A stretch of 64,000 nt of DNA from Verrucomicrobiia bacterium (lineage in GTDB: Bacteria > Verrucomicrobiota > Verrucomicrobiia > Opitutales > Cerasicoccaceae), in contig JAUIHT010000002.1 in NCBI GenBank assembly GCA_030432235.1, positions 375,136 through 439,135 of the forward strand, read 5' to 3'. Below are positions 29,153 through 38,248 of the stretch, one piece after another. The translations under genes were made by a program, and so were the position numbers. The notes beneath the pieces were generated by a model, which did not search any database, was not told the DNA's origin, and saw only the letters and a list, made by a program, of their open reading frames with translations. Within the stretch, counting starts at the first letter, position 1. Each line of letters starts with the position of its first letter.

Positions 29153-31144
29153 ATGTCCTCCAGTAAAACCCCTCTGCGCTGGGGCGTGATCGGCCCCGGT
29201 CGCATCTCCCGCCGCTTCGGCAAAGCGCTCTCCCAAACCGATACGGGCCACCTCTACGCCGCAGCCGCCAGCAGCGACGCCTCACGCGCCCAAGCTTTCG
29301 TCGACGAGTTCGGCGGCGGCAAAGCCTATGGCTCCTACCAGGCCCTGCTCGACGACCCCGAGGTGGATGCCGTCTACATCGGCAACCTGCACACTCAACA
29401 CGCCGAGTGGTCCATCAAGGCCGCGCGGGCAGGCAAACACATCCTCTGCGAAAAGCCCGCCTCTCTGAACTACGGCGAAATCATGGCCGTCATCGACGAA
29501 GTCGAGCAGGCCGGCGTCTTTTACATGGAAGCCTTCATGTACCGCTGCCACTCCCAGACCGCCCGCGTCATCGAGTGGATTCGCGCCGGTGAGATCGGCG
29601 AGGTGCAGCACATGCGCGCCAGCTTCTGCTTCGACGCGGGCCCCAACCAGGAGTCCCGCCTCATGGCCAATGCGCTGGGCGGCGGCGGCATCCTCGACGT
29701 CGGCTGCTATCCTATCTCCATGCTGCGCCGCATGGCCGGAGCCGCTCGAGGCAAGGACTTTCTCGACCCCGGAGAACTCAAGGGCATAGGCCACCTCGAC
29801 CCCGATACCGGCGTCGACGGCTGGGCCAGCGTCCTGATGAAATTCGAAGGCGGCATCGTCGCTGAAGCGCTCAGCGGTGTGCGCCTGAACGCCGGCAAGG
29901 GCCTGACCATCATCGGAACCAAGGGCGCCATCGAAGTGGAAAACCCCTGGGGCTGTGACGGTAACATTTGCCTGAAGCGGCGCAACCAGGACCCCGTCCA
30001 GGAAAAAGGCGATTCCAGCCGCGAACTGATGGTCTATGAGGTCGAAGTGGCCACCCGCTGCATAGCTGCTGGGGAAACGCAAGCCCCCGAAATGAGCTGG
30101 GCCGACACCCTCGGCAACATGAAGACGCTCGACCGCTGGCGCGAGGAGCTGAACTTCCTCTACGAGCAGGAGCAGCCCGCAAACCTCAGCATCGTCCACG
30201 GTGGCACACTCAAACGCGGGTCGGCCATCCCCACAGCCAGCCTGCCGGGCATCGCCAAGCCTGTCTCGCGGCTGGTCATGGGGCACGCTATGCAGCGCAA
30301 GTTGCCCGAAGTGGCGCGCCTTTGGGACCATTATTTCGAGCAGGGCGGCAACACCTTCGACGAAGGCACCATCTATCGCGGCCGCAGCGCCCGCAAAACT
30401 GCCGTCGGCCAGTGGCTCAAGCACCGCGGGCTCCGCGAGGAGTGCATCCTCATCGAAAAGGGCGCCCACACTCCCTGGTGCCAACCCAACTTGATGGAGG
30501 ACGAGCTCGCCGTCGCCATGGAGGGTCAGCAGACCGACTACTTCGACCTCTACATGATGCACCGGGACAACCCCGAGGTGCCCGTGGGCGAGTTCGTCGA
30601 CGTCATGACCGGCATGCAGGCAAAGGGCCACATCCACGCCTACGGCTTTTCCAACTGGTCCATGGAGCGCACCGACGAAGCCGTCGCCTATGCCAAGGAA
30701 AAGGGCCTGACCCCGCCGATTTGCCTGAGCAACCAGTTCAGCATGGCCCGCCTAGTCAACCCCATCTGGGCCGGCTGCATCACCAGCGCCACGCCGGAGT
30801 TCAAAGCCTGGCATACCGAGCACAACTTCGCGCTGCTGCCGTGGTCCAGCCAGGCCAAGGGCTTCTTCTCCACGCGCAGCGCGCCAGACAAGCTCGACGA
30901 CAAGCTCCTTGTCGACGGTTTCTACAGCGACGACAACTTCGAGCGTAAAAAGCGCTGCCTGGAACTGGCCGAAAAGAAAGGCATCGCGCCCACCACCCTC
31001 GCCCTGGCCTACGTGCTTTGCCAGCCCTTCCCCACCTTCCCGCTCATCGGCCCGAGTAATCCCGGCGAAACACGCCAGTCCATCGACGCCCTGAATGTGG
31101 AGATCACCCCCGACGAGATGGCCTGGCTCAATCTCGAAGCGTGA
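29153..31144 (+). CDS. Fused Gfo/Idh/MocA oxidoreductase and aldo/keto reductase
   Basis: 663 residues, two complete enzymes in one chain. Residues 1-335 form a Gfo/Idh/MocA dehydrogenase with the Rossmann glycines in GVIGPGRISR (11-20), the catalytic EKP at 100-102, and DVGCYP at 182-187. Residues 365-663 form an aldo/keto reductase with a full tetrad: Asp403 and Tyr408 (FDEGTIYRG), Lys436 (LIEKGAH), His470 (YMMHRDN), plus the cofactor-binding end LIGPSNPGETRQSI. There is no frameshift or internal restart, so the fusion is real. Coupled oxidation and reduction of a sugar or polyol is the natural inference. Substrate unknown. Confidence 0.93.
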   Translation: MSSSKTPLRWGVIGPGRISRRFGKALSQTDTGHLYAAAASSDASRAQAFVDEFGGGKAYGSYQALLDDPEVDAVYIGNLHTQHAEWSIKAARAGKHILCEKPASLNYGEIMAVIDEVEQAGVFYMEAFMYRCHSQTARVIEWIRAGEIGEVQHMRASFCFDAGPNQESRLMANALGGGGILDVGCYPISMLRRMAGAARGKDFLDPGELKGIGHLDPDTGVDGWASVLMKFEGGIVAEALSGVRLNAGKGLTIIGTKGAIEVENPWGCDGNICLKRRNQDPVQEKGDSSRELMVYEVEVATRCIAAGETQAPEMSWADTLGNMKTLDRWREELNFLYEQEQPANLSIVHGGTLKRGSAIPTASLPGIAKPVSRLVMGHAMQRKLPEVARLWDHYFEQGGNTFDEGTIYRGRSARKTAVGQWLKHRGLREECILIEKGAHTPWCQPNLMEDELAVAMEGQQTDYFDLYMMHRDNPEVPVGEFVDVMTGMQAKGHIHAYGFSNWSMERTDEAVAYAKEKGLTPPICLSNQFSMARLVNPIWAGCITSATPEFKAWHTEHNFALLPWSSQAKGFFSTRSAPDKLDDKLLVDGFYSDDNFERKKRCLELAEKKGIAPTTLALAYVLCQPFPTFPLIGPSNPGETRQSIDALNVEITPDEMAWLNLEA

Positions 31145-31154
31145 GAAAAAGTTT

Positions 31155-31183
31155 TTGACAGAGCCCTCGCCGTTTGCTCTTTT
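31155..31183 (+). promoter_or_regulatory. Candidate promoter of tRNA-Pro
   Basis: Consensus -35 TTGACA at 31155-31160, a 17-nt spacer, and a weak -10 TCTTTT at 31178-31183, 16 nt before the tRNA. Confidence 0.5.
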
Positions 31184-31199
31184 ACACGTTTTCCCAATT

Positions 31200-31277
31200 C
31201 GGGCTGTAGCGCAGTCTGGTTAGCGCACCAAGCTGGGGGCTTGGGGGTCGGGGGTTCGAATCCCTTCAGCCCGACCA
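31200..31277 (+). tRNA. tRNA-Pro (anticodon GGG)
   Basis: Full cloverleaf by eye. The acceptor CGGGCTG pairs with CAGCCCG; D stem GCGC/GCGC; anticodon stem CCAAG/CTTGG around loop CTGGGGG, with anticodon GGG at 31235-31237; T arm GGGGG-TTCGAAT-CCCTT. The CCA end is encoded. It reads CCC and CCU. A terminator hairpin follows. Confidence 0.96.
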
Positions 31278-31280
31278 TAT

Positions 31281-31313
31281 GAAGGGCCTTGGTTAATCGC
31301 CAAGGCCCTTCCT
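31281..31313 (+). terminator. Terminator hairpin after tRNA-Pro
   Basis: GAAGGGCCTTGG (31281-31292) and CCAAGGCCCTTC (31300-31311) form a perfect 12-bp stem with a 7-nt loop. The T run is weak, so it may act in both directions. Confidence 0.75.
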
Positions 31314-31375
31314 TATGCCCATACTGCCTGAAAATGTATCCGAAGAAGGGCAATGGATTCACAAACAGCGCCCGC

Positions 31376-32650
31376 TTAAGGAGCGGGGACACCCGCTTCG
31401 CTCGACTGCGGTTTAGCCGGGAATGTTTCCTTCATGAGAAAACCCGCAATCGCACTGCCAAACAATACCAGGGGGAAGACAATTAAAGCCCACTGAAAGT
31501 CCAAAGTCGGAGTGTTATGAAAATGGCGAGCCCCTCCACTGACAAAGTTAAACAGAGCGCCGGGAATAAACTGCATCAAAAAACTGCCCAGGTAGACCGA
31601 GGTGATCCAAATACCCGTCGCCACCGTGGAAAGCTCAATCGATAAGGACTCTTTTAAGATGACGGTCACCAGGCTCGCATAAATCGCATAAGAAAATGAC
31701 AACACCAGCACGAGTGCGATTTCGCACGCGAGAGGAGATGTCGTCCAAAACATGAGTATCAAGAGCGTGGCCAGGACCGCACACAGAGAGACGGCAACGG
31801 GGTATTTCCTGCTTTTAAACCAGCTGGAGATCGACCCTGAGAACAGATAACCGATCAGCGTGCTAAGCATGCTGAGTGAAACGATCCAGGCTGCTTTCTC
31901 ATCAGAATAGCCTAAGCTTTCAGAAAACGGGACATACCAGAATCCGGTAAAGGCCATGATGCCGCCATTAGCGAATAAGCCAATAGGGATTGCGCAAAGC
32001 ACATTTCGCTGGCGAACCACGAAGTAAAATTCTTTGCCCAGGTTTTTTAAATTTTGAATAACATTCCTGGATCGAGGCTGGCGGCGAGGTTCGACTTTCA
32101 CGAAGCTCAAAGGTATCGTCATCAGAAAGATCGCGCTACCCTGCGCATAAAAATAACCCCGCCAGCCCAATGACGATAATAGAGCCGGGGCCAGCGCAAC
32201 AAAGGCCAGCGCCATCAGAGATTTGAACGCATTATTCAGGCCGATCAGGTTGGCAAAATAACGTGGTTCGAAATACCGACCGGCAATTGCGATAAACCCC
32301 GGGAAGAAAACGGCAGCGCCAAATCCAGTTACAAAACGCGCCGCAAGCGCCCATGCAAATGACGGGGACATAGCAAACAGGATGTTTCCAAGGGCGAAAC
32401 ACCACCCGCCCAGCCTCAATAGGCGAATGGGATGAATCCTGCTGAACGCAAGGCCCAGAGGAATCTGCACGACGCCATAACACAGGGAGTAAACGCTTAA
32501 TAGGAAGGTGGCATCTTCTGCTTTGAGGTGTAGGCCATGGCGGACGCTATGCTCAATGGCACCGCTGCCATAAAGCTCAAGAAAGTGGGCCCCGCCAAAC
32601 AGAGTGAGCAGCATAGCGAGCCACCAGCTCTGAAAGTTTTTTTCACTCAC
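31376..32650 (-). CDS. Major facilitator superfamily transporter
   Basis: 424 residues, about 12 membrane segments. Family signs are GVVQIPLGLAFSRIHPIRLL between segments 2 and 3 and RFVTGFGAAVFFPGFIAIAG around segment 4. It is the last gene of a minus-strand run that starts with a PEP-CTERM protein and a sulfatase, so it may import the released product or export a precursor. A short palindrome (GCAGTGAAACTGC, 32702-32714) lies in its upstream gap. Substrate not predictable. Confidence 0.88.
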   Translation of the reverse strand: MSEKNFQSWWLAMLLTLFGGAHFLELYGSGAIEHSVRHGLHLKAEDATFLLSVYSLCYGVVQIPLGLAFSRIHPIRLLRLGGWCFALGNILFAMSPSFAWALAARFVTGFGAAVFFPGFIAIAGRYFEPRYFANLIGLNNAFKSLMALAFVALAPALLSSLGWRGYFYAQGSAIFLMTIPLSFVKVEPRRQPRSRNVIQNLKNLGKEFYFVVRQRNVLCAIPIGLFANGGIMAFTGFWYVPFSESLGYSDEKAAWIVSLSMLSTLIGYLFSGSISSWFKSRKYPVAVSLCAVLATLLILMFWTTSPLACEIALVLVLSFSYAIYASLVTVILKESLSIELSTVATGIWITSVYLGSFLMQFIPGALFNFVSGGARHFHNTPTLDFQWALIVFPLVLFGSAIAGFLMKETFPAKPQSSEAGVPAP

Positions 32651-32801
32651 AGACTAGCCATGGATAAAGTTCAGCCCTGCTTTAGCAAACCTTAAACCAG
32701 AGCAGTGAAACTGCATTAACGCTAAATTAACAAACTGGCGCGGACTTCAACATAGGCAAAACTGATCCTGACAGTATCCTCCAACACTCCCGTCGCCATC
32801 A

Positions 32802-33548
32802 TTATGCCTGGCGATTTAGCTCCTCCGTCCAAAAATCCCGTAACCATTGAGCGGCAGGCAACAGGTCGGACTCACCGTGGATGTCGATGGAATACTCCAG
32901 AAAATAGGGCAAGGTGTTACGTCCCATAAAACGCCATGGGTAATCCCCCATACACTCGGGAGAAAAGTTCTCCCGACGAAGAACATAAAAGTTGTGAGCC
33001 GGGAAATACACCGGAAAAAGATCGTTCCGGTTACTCGAAACCTGGGAATCAGGCAGCGCGACGCAGGGTCTTAAAAAACCATCACTGTCTATCTTTTTGG
33101 CTCGATAAGGGTGACAATCCTGGCCTTCCACGACCGGAACGACGGACGACACCCCGGTGTTCTCCATCAGAAGGCGGATACAGGCCTCAATCCATTCAGG
33201 CAGCACGATTGGGGCATTGGCGAGCAACACTACCAGAAACTCAGGATGCACGTCGTGCGCTTGCATGAAGTCCAAGGCATGCACGATGACGTCATGATGC
33301 TGCGAGTCCGCCCTCGCCAAAGACTCCGGGCGAACGATTTTCTGGTATCCGTAGGATTCGCCCGCCTTTAGTATCGCCTCGTCATCGCTGCTGATGAAGT
33401 AGCCATCAATCAAGCCCACCTTCTTGGCGGCTCGCGCCGGATAGGACAAGCAGGGACTCCCGTTGATCTCCGCAAGGTTCTTGTCCTTCATGCGACTTCC
33501 CCCTCTCCCGGTCAACAGGGCGACTGTTCTCATTGATTTCATGGTCAT
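32802..33548 (-). CDS. CMP-sugar (acylneuraminate) cytidylyltransferase family protein
   Basis: Family members join CTP to sialic acid, KDO or related acids. 248 residues from the ATG at 33548, chosen because it overlaps the stop of the upstream gene as ATGA. The nucleotide-binding motif GRGGSRMKDKN lies at 14-24 and ISSDDEAI about 52-59. The later part has FPVYFPAHNFYVLRRENF. It is close to NeuA/PseF-like enzymes. Translationally coupled to the transferase-like gene 33545-34336; surrounded by a sulfatase, propeller and MFS transporter. The exact sugar is unknown. Confidence 0.85.
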   Translation of the reverse strand: MTMKSMRTVALLTGRGGSRMKDKNLAEINGSPCLSYPARAAKKVGLIDGYFISSDDEAILKAGESYGYQKIVRPESLARADSQHHDVIVHALDFMQAHDVHPEFLVVLLANAPIVLPEWIEACIRLLMENTGVSSVVPVVEGQDCHPYRAKKIDSDGFLRPCVALPDSQVSSNRNDLFPVYFPAHNFYVLRRENFSPECMGDYPWRFMGRNTLPYFLEYSIDIHGESDLLPAAQWLRDFWTEELNRQA

Positions 33549-34336
33549 TGCCTTTCGGATGATGGCAAGCGAATCGTATTGGAGATACGGGTCGGGCCGT
33601 GTGAATAGACAGGGCACCCCTGGCCGGTTATCGCGGAAATCACGCGCTCAATGTCTCTCTTGTGTTTCTCCAGCACCGGTCGGCCGGCTTCTCCCGGTGC
33701 CGGTCGATAGAAATATTGGTTTTTGTTTTCTTTATGCAGGAATGAAGCGTCATGACTGAACTCAACGCCGTATAAATGAATCTCGGCGGCGCCGAGGATA
33801 AACGCCAACTGAATGGCGGTGGACGAGCTGGTTCCTTGCTGCGTTAAGACGGGCTGGAAACGAGATATCTCGATGTCGTCCTGGACGTGGCGAACCAACA
33901 AATGCTTTTCATGACCAGGCATTGAGTCGACGAACTCCGGCATATACTCATACTCCTTGGAGACATAGCGGAAGCCATTGACTACCTGAGTCTGTTCCGG
34001 GTGCTTTTCCATGTAATCGCAATTTACCTGAATCAATTGGTTGCGAACGTCATCGGAATAGAAGGCCTTCGAGTAGATAGCGGAATGGGGCCTCAACACC
34101 CAGTTCAAATCAAGGGGGATTTGCTCAAAAAAGGAACGAAACTGTATCGCTTTGTACATCGAAACGAAATACCCGCCCCCCTTTAACAACTGGGCTGCGG
34201 CATTTACGCCGATTCCCACATCTTCGTGGCCGGCATACATCAAAGCGGAAGGGCCGGATCCGATAACCGCAAATGACTTACCCTGGTGAAGGCCGCGCAT
34301 CCGCTCCAGATTCATCTCACCGCCACTGGAAATCAT
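33545..34336 (-). CDS. GT42-sialyltransferase/DUF115-like protein
   Basis: 263 residues. FAVIGSGPSALMY (22-34) and the later TAIQLAFILGAAEIHLYGVE resemble the two signature regions shared by bacterial GT42 sialyltransferases and the DUF115/MptE-like fold (GNGPSL and a helix-strand ending YLxGxDF). The C-terminal part has a conserved-looking HKENKNQYFYRP and a terminal strand CPVYSHGP. Overlap with the CMP-sugar synthetase gene by 4 bp makes a CMP-sugar transferase plausible. That assignment is inference; motifs alone would also fit a non-transferase DUF115 protein. No signal peptide, so cytosolic. Confidence 0.65.
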   Translation of the reverse strand: MISSGGEMNLERMRGLHQGKSFAVIGSGPSALMYAGHEDVGIGVNAAAQLLKGGGYFVSMYKAIQFRSFFEQIPLDLNWVLRPHSAIYSKAFYSDDVRNQLIQVNCDYMEKHPEQTQVVNGFRYVSKEYEYMPEFVDSMPGHEKHLLVRHVQDDIEISRFQPVLTQQGTSSSTAIQLAFILGAAEIHLYGVEFSHDASFLHKENKNQYFYRPAPGEAGRPVLEKHKRDIERVISAITGQGCPVYSHGPTRISNTIRLPSSERQ

Positions 34337-34446
34337 TGCCTTCTGATTTACCGTCTTCAGAAGAATCGCTCAAAGAAAAAAGTTCGGTATAGGTTGGGCC
34401 TAGCCAGCGCCTCTTTGGCTGATCGTCTTGAGAACGGTTTCCGGCC

Positions 34447-35709
34447 TCAAGCTAGTACACCGCTCAGGTCGGCGAGGAAGACGCGTCTCTCCCCTTTGTA
34501 CACGCCGTTGAAAACGATCTTCTGGTAACTGCGATTCCATGCGGGATGCGGATCAATCCGGAACGCATTGCCCGGCCCGGCAACCTTTGGTTCTGTATCG
34601 AGCATTAACAGGTACTCTTCTCGTTCTCCGGGGATGTCCACCAATCGCAGGGGCACGTGGCCCTTTCCATCCGAAAAACCCTCATTCCGGTAGCAGTCGG
34701 TTATGATGAGATTGCCATTGGGATGCATGGTCGGATGTCCCGAGCCCTTGCACGACGGCGCGACGGCGTGCATATTCTGCCCGTCGTGATCCACCACGCA
34801 AAAGCGTAGCGAATCATACTTCCATTTCAGATTCATCAAAATCGTATCGCCATCGGGACACCAGTTGGGATGGTGCCCACCCCGCGCCCAAACCTCCGCG
34901 GGTACCGCCACACGCGGCTCAGACCATGACCATTGATCGCGATTCCAACTCATACGGACGGTAACGACCCAGTTCTTGCGAGCTCCCCCACTCCGGGCCA
35001 GCCAACGCAGCACAATCATCATGCGAGAACCTTGCGGGTTCCACTTCACATGAAAGGCGTAAAAATCGCCGTTCTTCCTTAGCTTTTCGCCGGCCTCGCC
35101 CAGGGCTCCGGCCACCAAATCGTCAAGCGTGATAAACAATGTGGCCTTCCCGGTACTGGCCTCCGTAAGGTAGACGCCATCATCATCGGGCGCGCCTCGG
35201 TTATCCGTGAAATATTTTCGCGGAACATGAACGCCATAACCGATCTGTGTTTTGTCGATTTTTATGAGGTCGGGACCGGCAATGGTTTGGCCATCCGGAG
35301 AGAGCATGTAAAGCGGTCCGTTCAGTATCTGGCGCTCCCCCGTAAAAATGTTGTGCTTCACCGTGACGACTGTCCAGTCCTCCACATTGACGTCCGCATA
35401 GAAAAGGTCCTGGTCCAGCACGCCCCATTGCGCCTGCGCTCCCAGCTGGGTATCCCACCCCGCCGTGGTTGCAATCGCCTGCTCTTCACCCGTGTGCAAA
35501 TCCACCAATACGATGTTCGCCTGATCCCCGGGCTTGGGCAAACGGTCATCGTAGGGCAATTGCGTGACCACCAGAAAACGGCCGGAAGGACTGATCGGGG
35601 AGGTGTCGTAGAAGCGATGCAACGTACGTCCGTGACGCGGCGTAACGCACCAGGCAGAAACCTCGGCGTTCCGGGTTTCTATCCTGGGGAATGATTCCAT
35701 TTGGGACAT
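34447..35709 (-). CDS. Beta-propeller protein, oligogalacturonate-lyase-like fold
   Basis: 420 residues without a signal peptide. Repeated strand patterns (ISPSGRFLVVTQLPYDDRLP, HHPNWCPDGDTILMN, HPTMHPNGNLIITDCYRNEG, DPHPAWNRSYQKIVFNGVY) indicate a seven-bladed TolB/WD40-like propeller, comparable to cytosolic oligogalacturonate lyase. Histidines in the blades could hold a metal as in that enzyme. It follows the sulfatase by 24 nt on the same strand. It could act on the desulfated product; the catalytic residues cannot be confirmed by eye. Confidence 0.68.
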   Translation of the reverse strand: MSQMESFPRIETRNAEVSAWCVTPRHGRTLHRFYDTSPISPSGRFLVVTQLPYDDRLPKPGDQANIVLVDLHTGEEQAIATTAGWDTQLGAQAQWGVLDQDLFYADVNVEDWTVVTVKHNIFTGERQILNGPLYMLSPDGQTIAGPDLIKIDKTQIGYGVHVPRKYFTDNRGAPDDDGVYLTEASTGKATLFITLDDLVAGALGEAGEKLRKNGDFYAFHVKWNPQGSRMMIVLRWLARSGGARKNWVVTVRMSWNRDQWSWSEPRVAVPAEVWARGGHHPNWCPDGDTILMNLKWKYDSLRFCVVDHDGQNMHAVAPSCKGSGHPTMHPNGNLIITDCYRNEGFSDGKGHVPLRLVDIPGEREEYLLMLDTEPKVAGPGNAFRIDPHPAWNRSYQKIVFNGVYKGERRVFLADLSGVLA

Positions 35710-35733
35710 ATCAAATACGACGTATAAACGACT

Positions 35734-37191
35734 TCATTGGACTGCGCTACGGGCTCCCTGTGCATCGAGGGCTTTGACCTCGCCATCGCCTTGCTGGACC
35801 ATCCAGTCCCGTAGCGACTGGCGAAACTGATGCTTCAAACCTGCATACTTGGGATCGTCGGCCAGATTATTCAATTCCCAGGGGTCCGCATTCAAATCAT
35901 ACAATTCCTCCGCAGGCCGATGCTGGTACATGCGCACACGCCGGTTCACATCCGGGTCCGCCGCCCCGGCGTTTTTCCAGCTCGTCCACAGTAAGTAGTA
36001 AGGCTCCCTTTCCTCCTTGCTCAACTCCGTGAAGACATTCTGAAAGCGTCCGTCGGGCTCCAGATTAACGATGTAGTTGTAGTCCTTATTCCTCACGGAG
36101 CGAATTGGGTAGCGCTCCCCGCGGATAATCCCCTCGGTGGTACTGGCCGCAAAAACCAGCTCCCGGTGTTTCGGTGCTCCCTCAAAAAGCACGGGAGTGA
36201 TACTTCGTCCATCGATATCGACAGGCGCATCTCCGCCGGCAACCTCCACAAACGTCGGCAGGATGTCCGTAAAGCTGATCATCGCATCCGTGCTTCCGGG
36301 CGTGATGACACCGGGCCAGTACGCCACAAAGGGCACACGCACTCCCGCCTCGTACAACGTCCATTTGGCGAAAGGCAAACAGGCGCCGTGGTCGCTCGTG
36401 TAGATGAACAATGTATTCTCCTCTTTGCCGCTTGCTTCAATGCAGTCCAGCAGCTCGCCGATTTCACGGTCCATCGCCGAAACATCATTCCAGTACGTGG
36501 CAATCAGCTCCCGCGTCTCCGGGGTATCAATCATGTTGGGAGGCACGGAGACATCCTCAGCGCTATACGGACCATCCAATCGATGCGGCCAATGCGGCTC
36601 ATGCGAGGCGTAAATAAGGCACACCGGCTTGGTCGAGTCCTTCAGGATACGCTTAACCTTCTTCATGTTGTCACGGACGTACTCGAAGGGAAAACCCTCC
36701 AACGGGCGGATGTGCTTTTTACCCGCCAACACCACCCTGTATCCCAAATCCTTCAGGTAATGGGGAAGTGTCCGGATACCATCCTTGATCGAGGAATGAT
36801 TCGGATGCAGGCCATTACGATGCGGTCCCATGCCCGTGTACAAGGCTGCGCGACTGGGAGCACACATCGCTGTGCAGGTATAGGCCCGGTTGAAGACCAG
36901 CCCATCCTGACCAAGTCGATCCAGATTGGGGATACTCAGGCGTTTCGCTTCTTCCAAGCCCTTCGCGGAATGATCCTCGCCATGACGATCATCGTTCAGA
37001 TAGGAAAGACGATCGAAGTGGGTTTCATAATAACCGTGATCGTCCGCCAGGAACAGGACGATATTGGGCTTGTTCAGTGGGTCGGATTGACGCATAGCCT
37101 CTCCATGGGCTTGATTGCTCAGGAATAACATCGCCACGATCAGTCTGGCGACGAAAAACAAAAAAACACGTTGGACGCGAATTGAGTCCAT
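35734..37191 (-). CDS. Secreted sulfatase (formylglycine type)
   Basis: 485 residues from the ATG at 37191, with an N-terminal hydrophobic export segment (LFFVARLIVAMLFL). The sulfatase core begins NIVLFLADDHGY, with metal-binding Asp50-Asp51, and the formylglycine motif Cys110 in CAPSR. YTSDHGACLPFAKW and PYSAEDVSVPPNM follow. It hydrolyses sulfate esters, here probably on a polysaccharide; Cys110 would need an anaerobic (anSME) or FGE-type maturase, neither of which is in the window. It heads a run with the propeller, transferase-like, CMP-sugar synthetase and MFS genes. Confidence 0.94.
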   Translation of the reverse strand: MDSIRVQRVFLFFVARLIVAMLFLSNQAHGEAMRQSDPLNKPNIVLFLADDHGYYETHFDRLSYLNDDRHGEDHSAKGLEEAKRLSIPNLDRLGQDGLVFNRAYTCTAMCAPSRAALYTGMGPHRNGLHPNHSSIKDGIRTLPHYLKDLGYRVVLAGKKHIRPLEGFPFEYVRDNMKKVKRILKDSTKPVCLIYASHEPHWPHRLDGPYSAEDVSVPPNMIDTPETRELIATYWNDVSAMDREIGELLDCIEASGKEENTLFIYTSDHGACLPFAKWTLYEAGVRVPFVAYWPGVITPGSTDAMISFTDILPTFVEVAGGDAPVDIDGRSITPVLFEGAPKHRELVFAASTTEGIIRGERYPIRSVRNKDYNYIVNLEPDGRFQNVFTELSKEEREPYYLLWTSWKNAGAADPDVNRRVRMYQHRPAEELYDLNADPWELNNLADDPKYAGLKHQFRQSLRDWMVQQGDGEVKALDAQGARSAVQ

Positions 37192-37244
37192 AAGACAGAA
37201 AAAGACTTTTATCCCGGCAGCGAAGACCGGGCAGGAGACTGGGC

Positions 37245-38054
37245 TTACCGCAATTGGCAACGCTTCCTACGGATGAGCACACCCACAAAAAGCATGGGAA
37301 TCAGCATCAGCAAGGCGGCATGGCTCGTCTCAGGTATGGTGGGCGTTGATAAATTGATCGCCGAGGAATCGAGGTAGATGTTATCGATAACAGCGGTTCC
37401 GTTTCCAGAACCTCCACGGCTCAGCAAGAAGCGACTGATGGAATCGGGTGGCGTGGTGCGAAAATCAAAAGTGCTGTCCGAACCGACAACAGTCACCTGA
37501 GTTTGAGTAGAGATAGCGCCGCCTTTGACATACAACTCCCAGGTATCGGCCGAGTTGTCCATGGTCATCCAGAACTGATACCAGGAATCGGCGGCTAGCG
37601 TAACGTTGTCGACATCGCGCGTGGTGCCTCCATCACGAATACGAAAATCGCCGGAAACATTCACGGACATCTGCGAAACATAGTCCGCGGCCGCCGTCCC
37701 GGAGCTGGTCGTAAGACCAAACGACTGGCCTGCGAGGATGTCATTGAAGTACACTTCGAAGTACAGCGTGCCGAGCCCGCCTGCGGCAATATCCGGAGTG
37801 CTCCGATAGGCCACATCCGTTCCATTGCTCAGCGCCTGATCCGAAGGCGATGCCGGAGCCGTATCGATAACCGTGTAGTTGTCATCCGGTGCGGTCCAGC
37901 CGTTAACGCCGTTGATGTTTCCGGTTGATAGTGAGTTGAAGTTCTCGACGAGAACGAAGGAAGCCGAGCAAAGCGTTGCTGTGGCGATGAACACAGCTAA
38001 TGCGATACCAGCTCTGCTAAGGGTCAAGGGGTGAAGAGGAGTATGTATTTTCAT
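37245..38054 (-). CDS. PEP-CTERM-like surface protein (PET variant)
   Basis: 269 residues. Signal peptide ends about residue 31 (ATLCSAS). The body is a beta-rich LamG-like region (GTLYFEVYFNDILAGQSFGL, SWYQFWMTMDNSADTWELYV) of the concanavalin-like type. The C-terminus IPETSHAALLMLIPMLFVGV then RRKR is a PEP-CTERM sorting tail in which PEP reads PET. It should be processed by an exosortase and displayed at the surface. It lies 53 nt before the sulfatase gene, so may be cotranscribed as a substrate-binding partner. Confidence 0.88.
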   Translation of the reverse strand: MKIHTPLHPLTLSRAGIALAVFIATATLCSASFVLVENFNSLSTGNINGVNGWTAPDDNYTVIDTAPASPSDQALSNGTDVAYRSTPDIAAGGLGTLYFEVYFNDILAGQSFGLTTSSGTAAADYVSQMSVNVSGDFRIRDGGTTRDVDNVTLAADSWYQFWMTMDNSADTWELYVKGGAISTQTQVTVVGSDSTFDFRTTPPDSISRFLLSRGGSGNGTAVIDNIYLDSSAINLSTPTIPETSHAALLMLIPMLFVGVLIRRKRCQLR

Positions 38055-38248
38055 AACGCCTCTTACTATAATGGACTTATATAACTTTTAAATGGGATTA
38101 TTAGGCCATTCTACTGGACTTGTGTGCTATTTTTTACAATTGAACCCGAAAATGGCGACGATCCGTCCGTACCATTCCCAAATTCCCGATAGCCGCAGGC
38201 AACGCCTTGTCATCAGACTATATCCACTAAAGCGCTTCGTCGGCCGGA

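Noticed and set aside
29282-30637. 451-codon minus-strand frame opposite the fused oxidoreductase
   Set aside because: Entirely inside an enzyme gene with both active sites intact; low-complexity composition typical of a GC-rich antisense frame.
31278-31375. Attachment-site duplicate of the tRNA-Pro 3' end
   Set aside because: I saw no second copy of the tRNA 3' sequence nor an integrase in the window.
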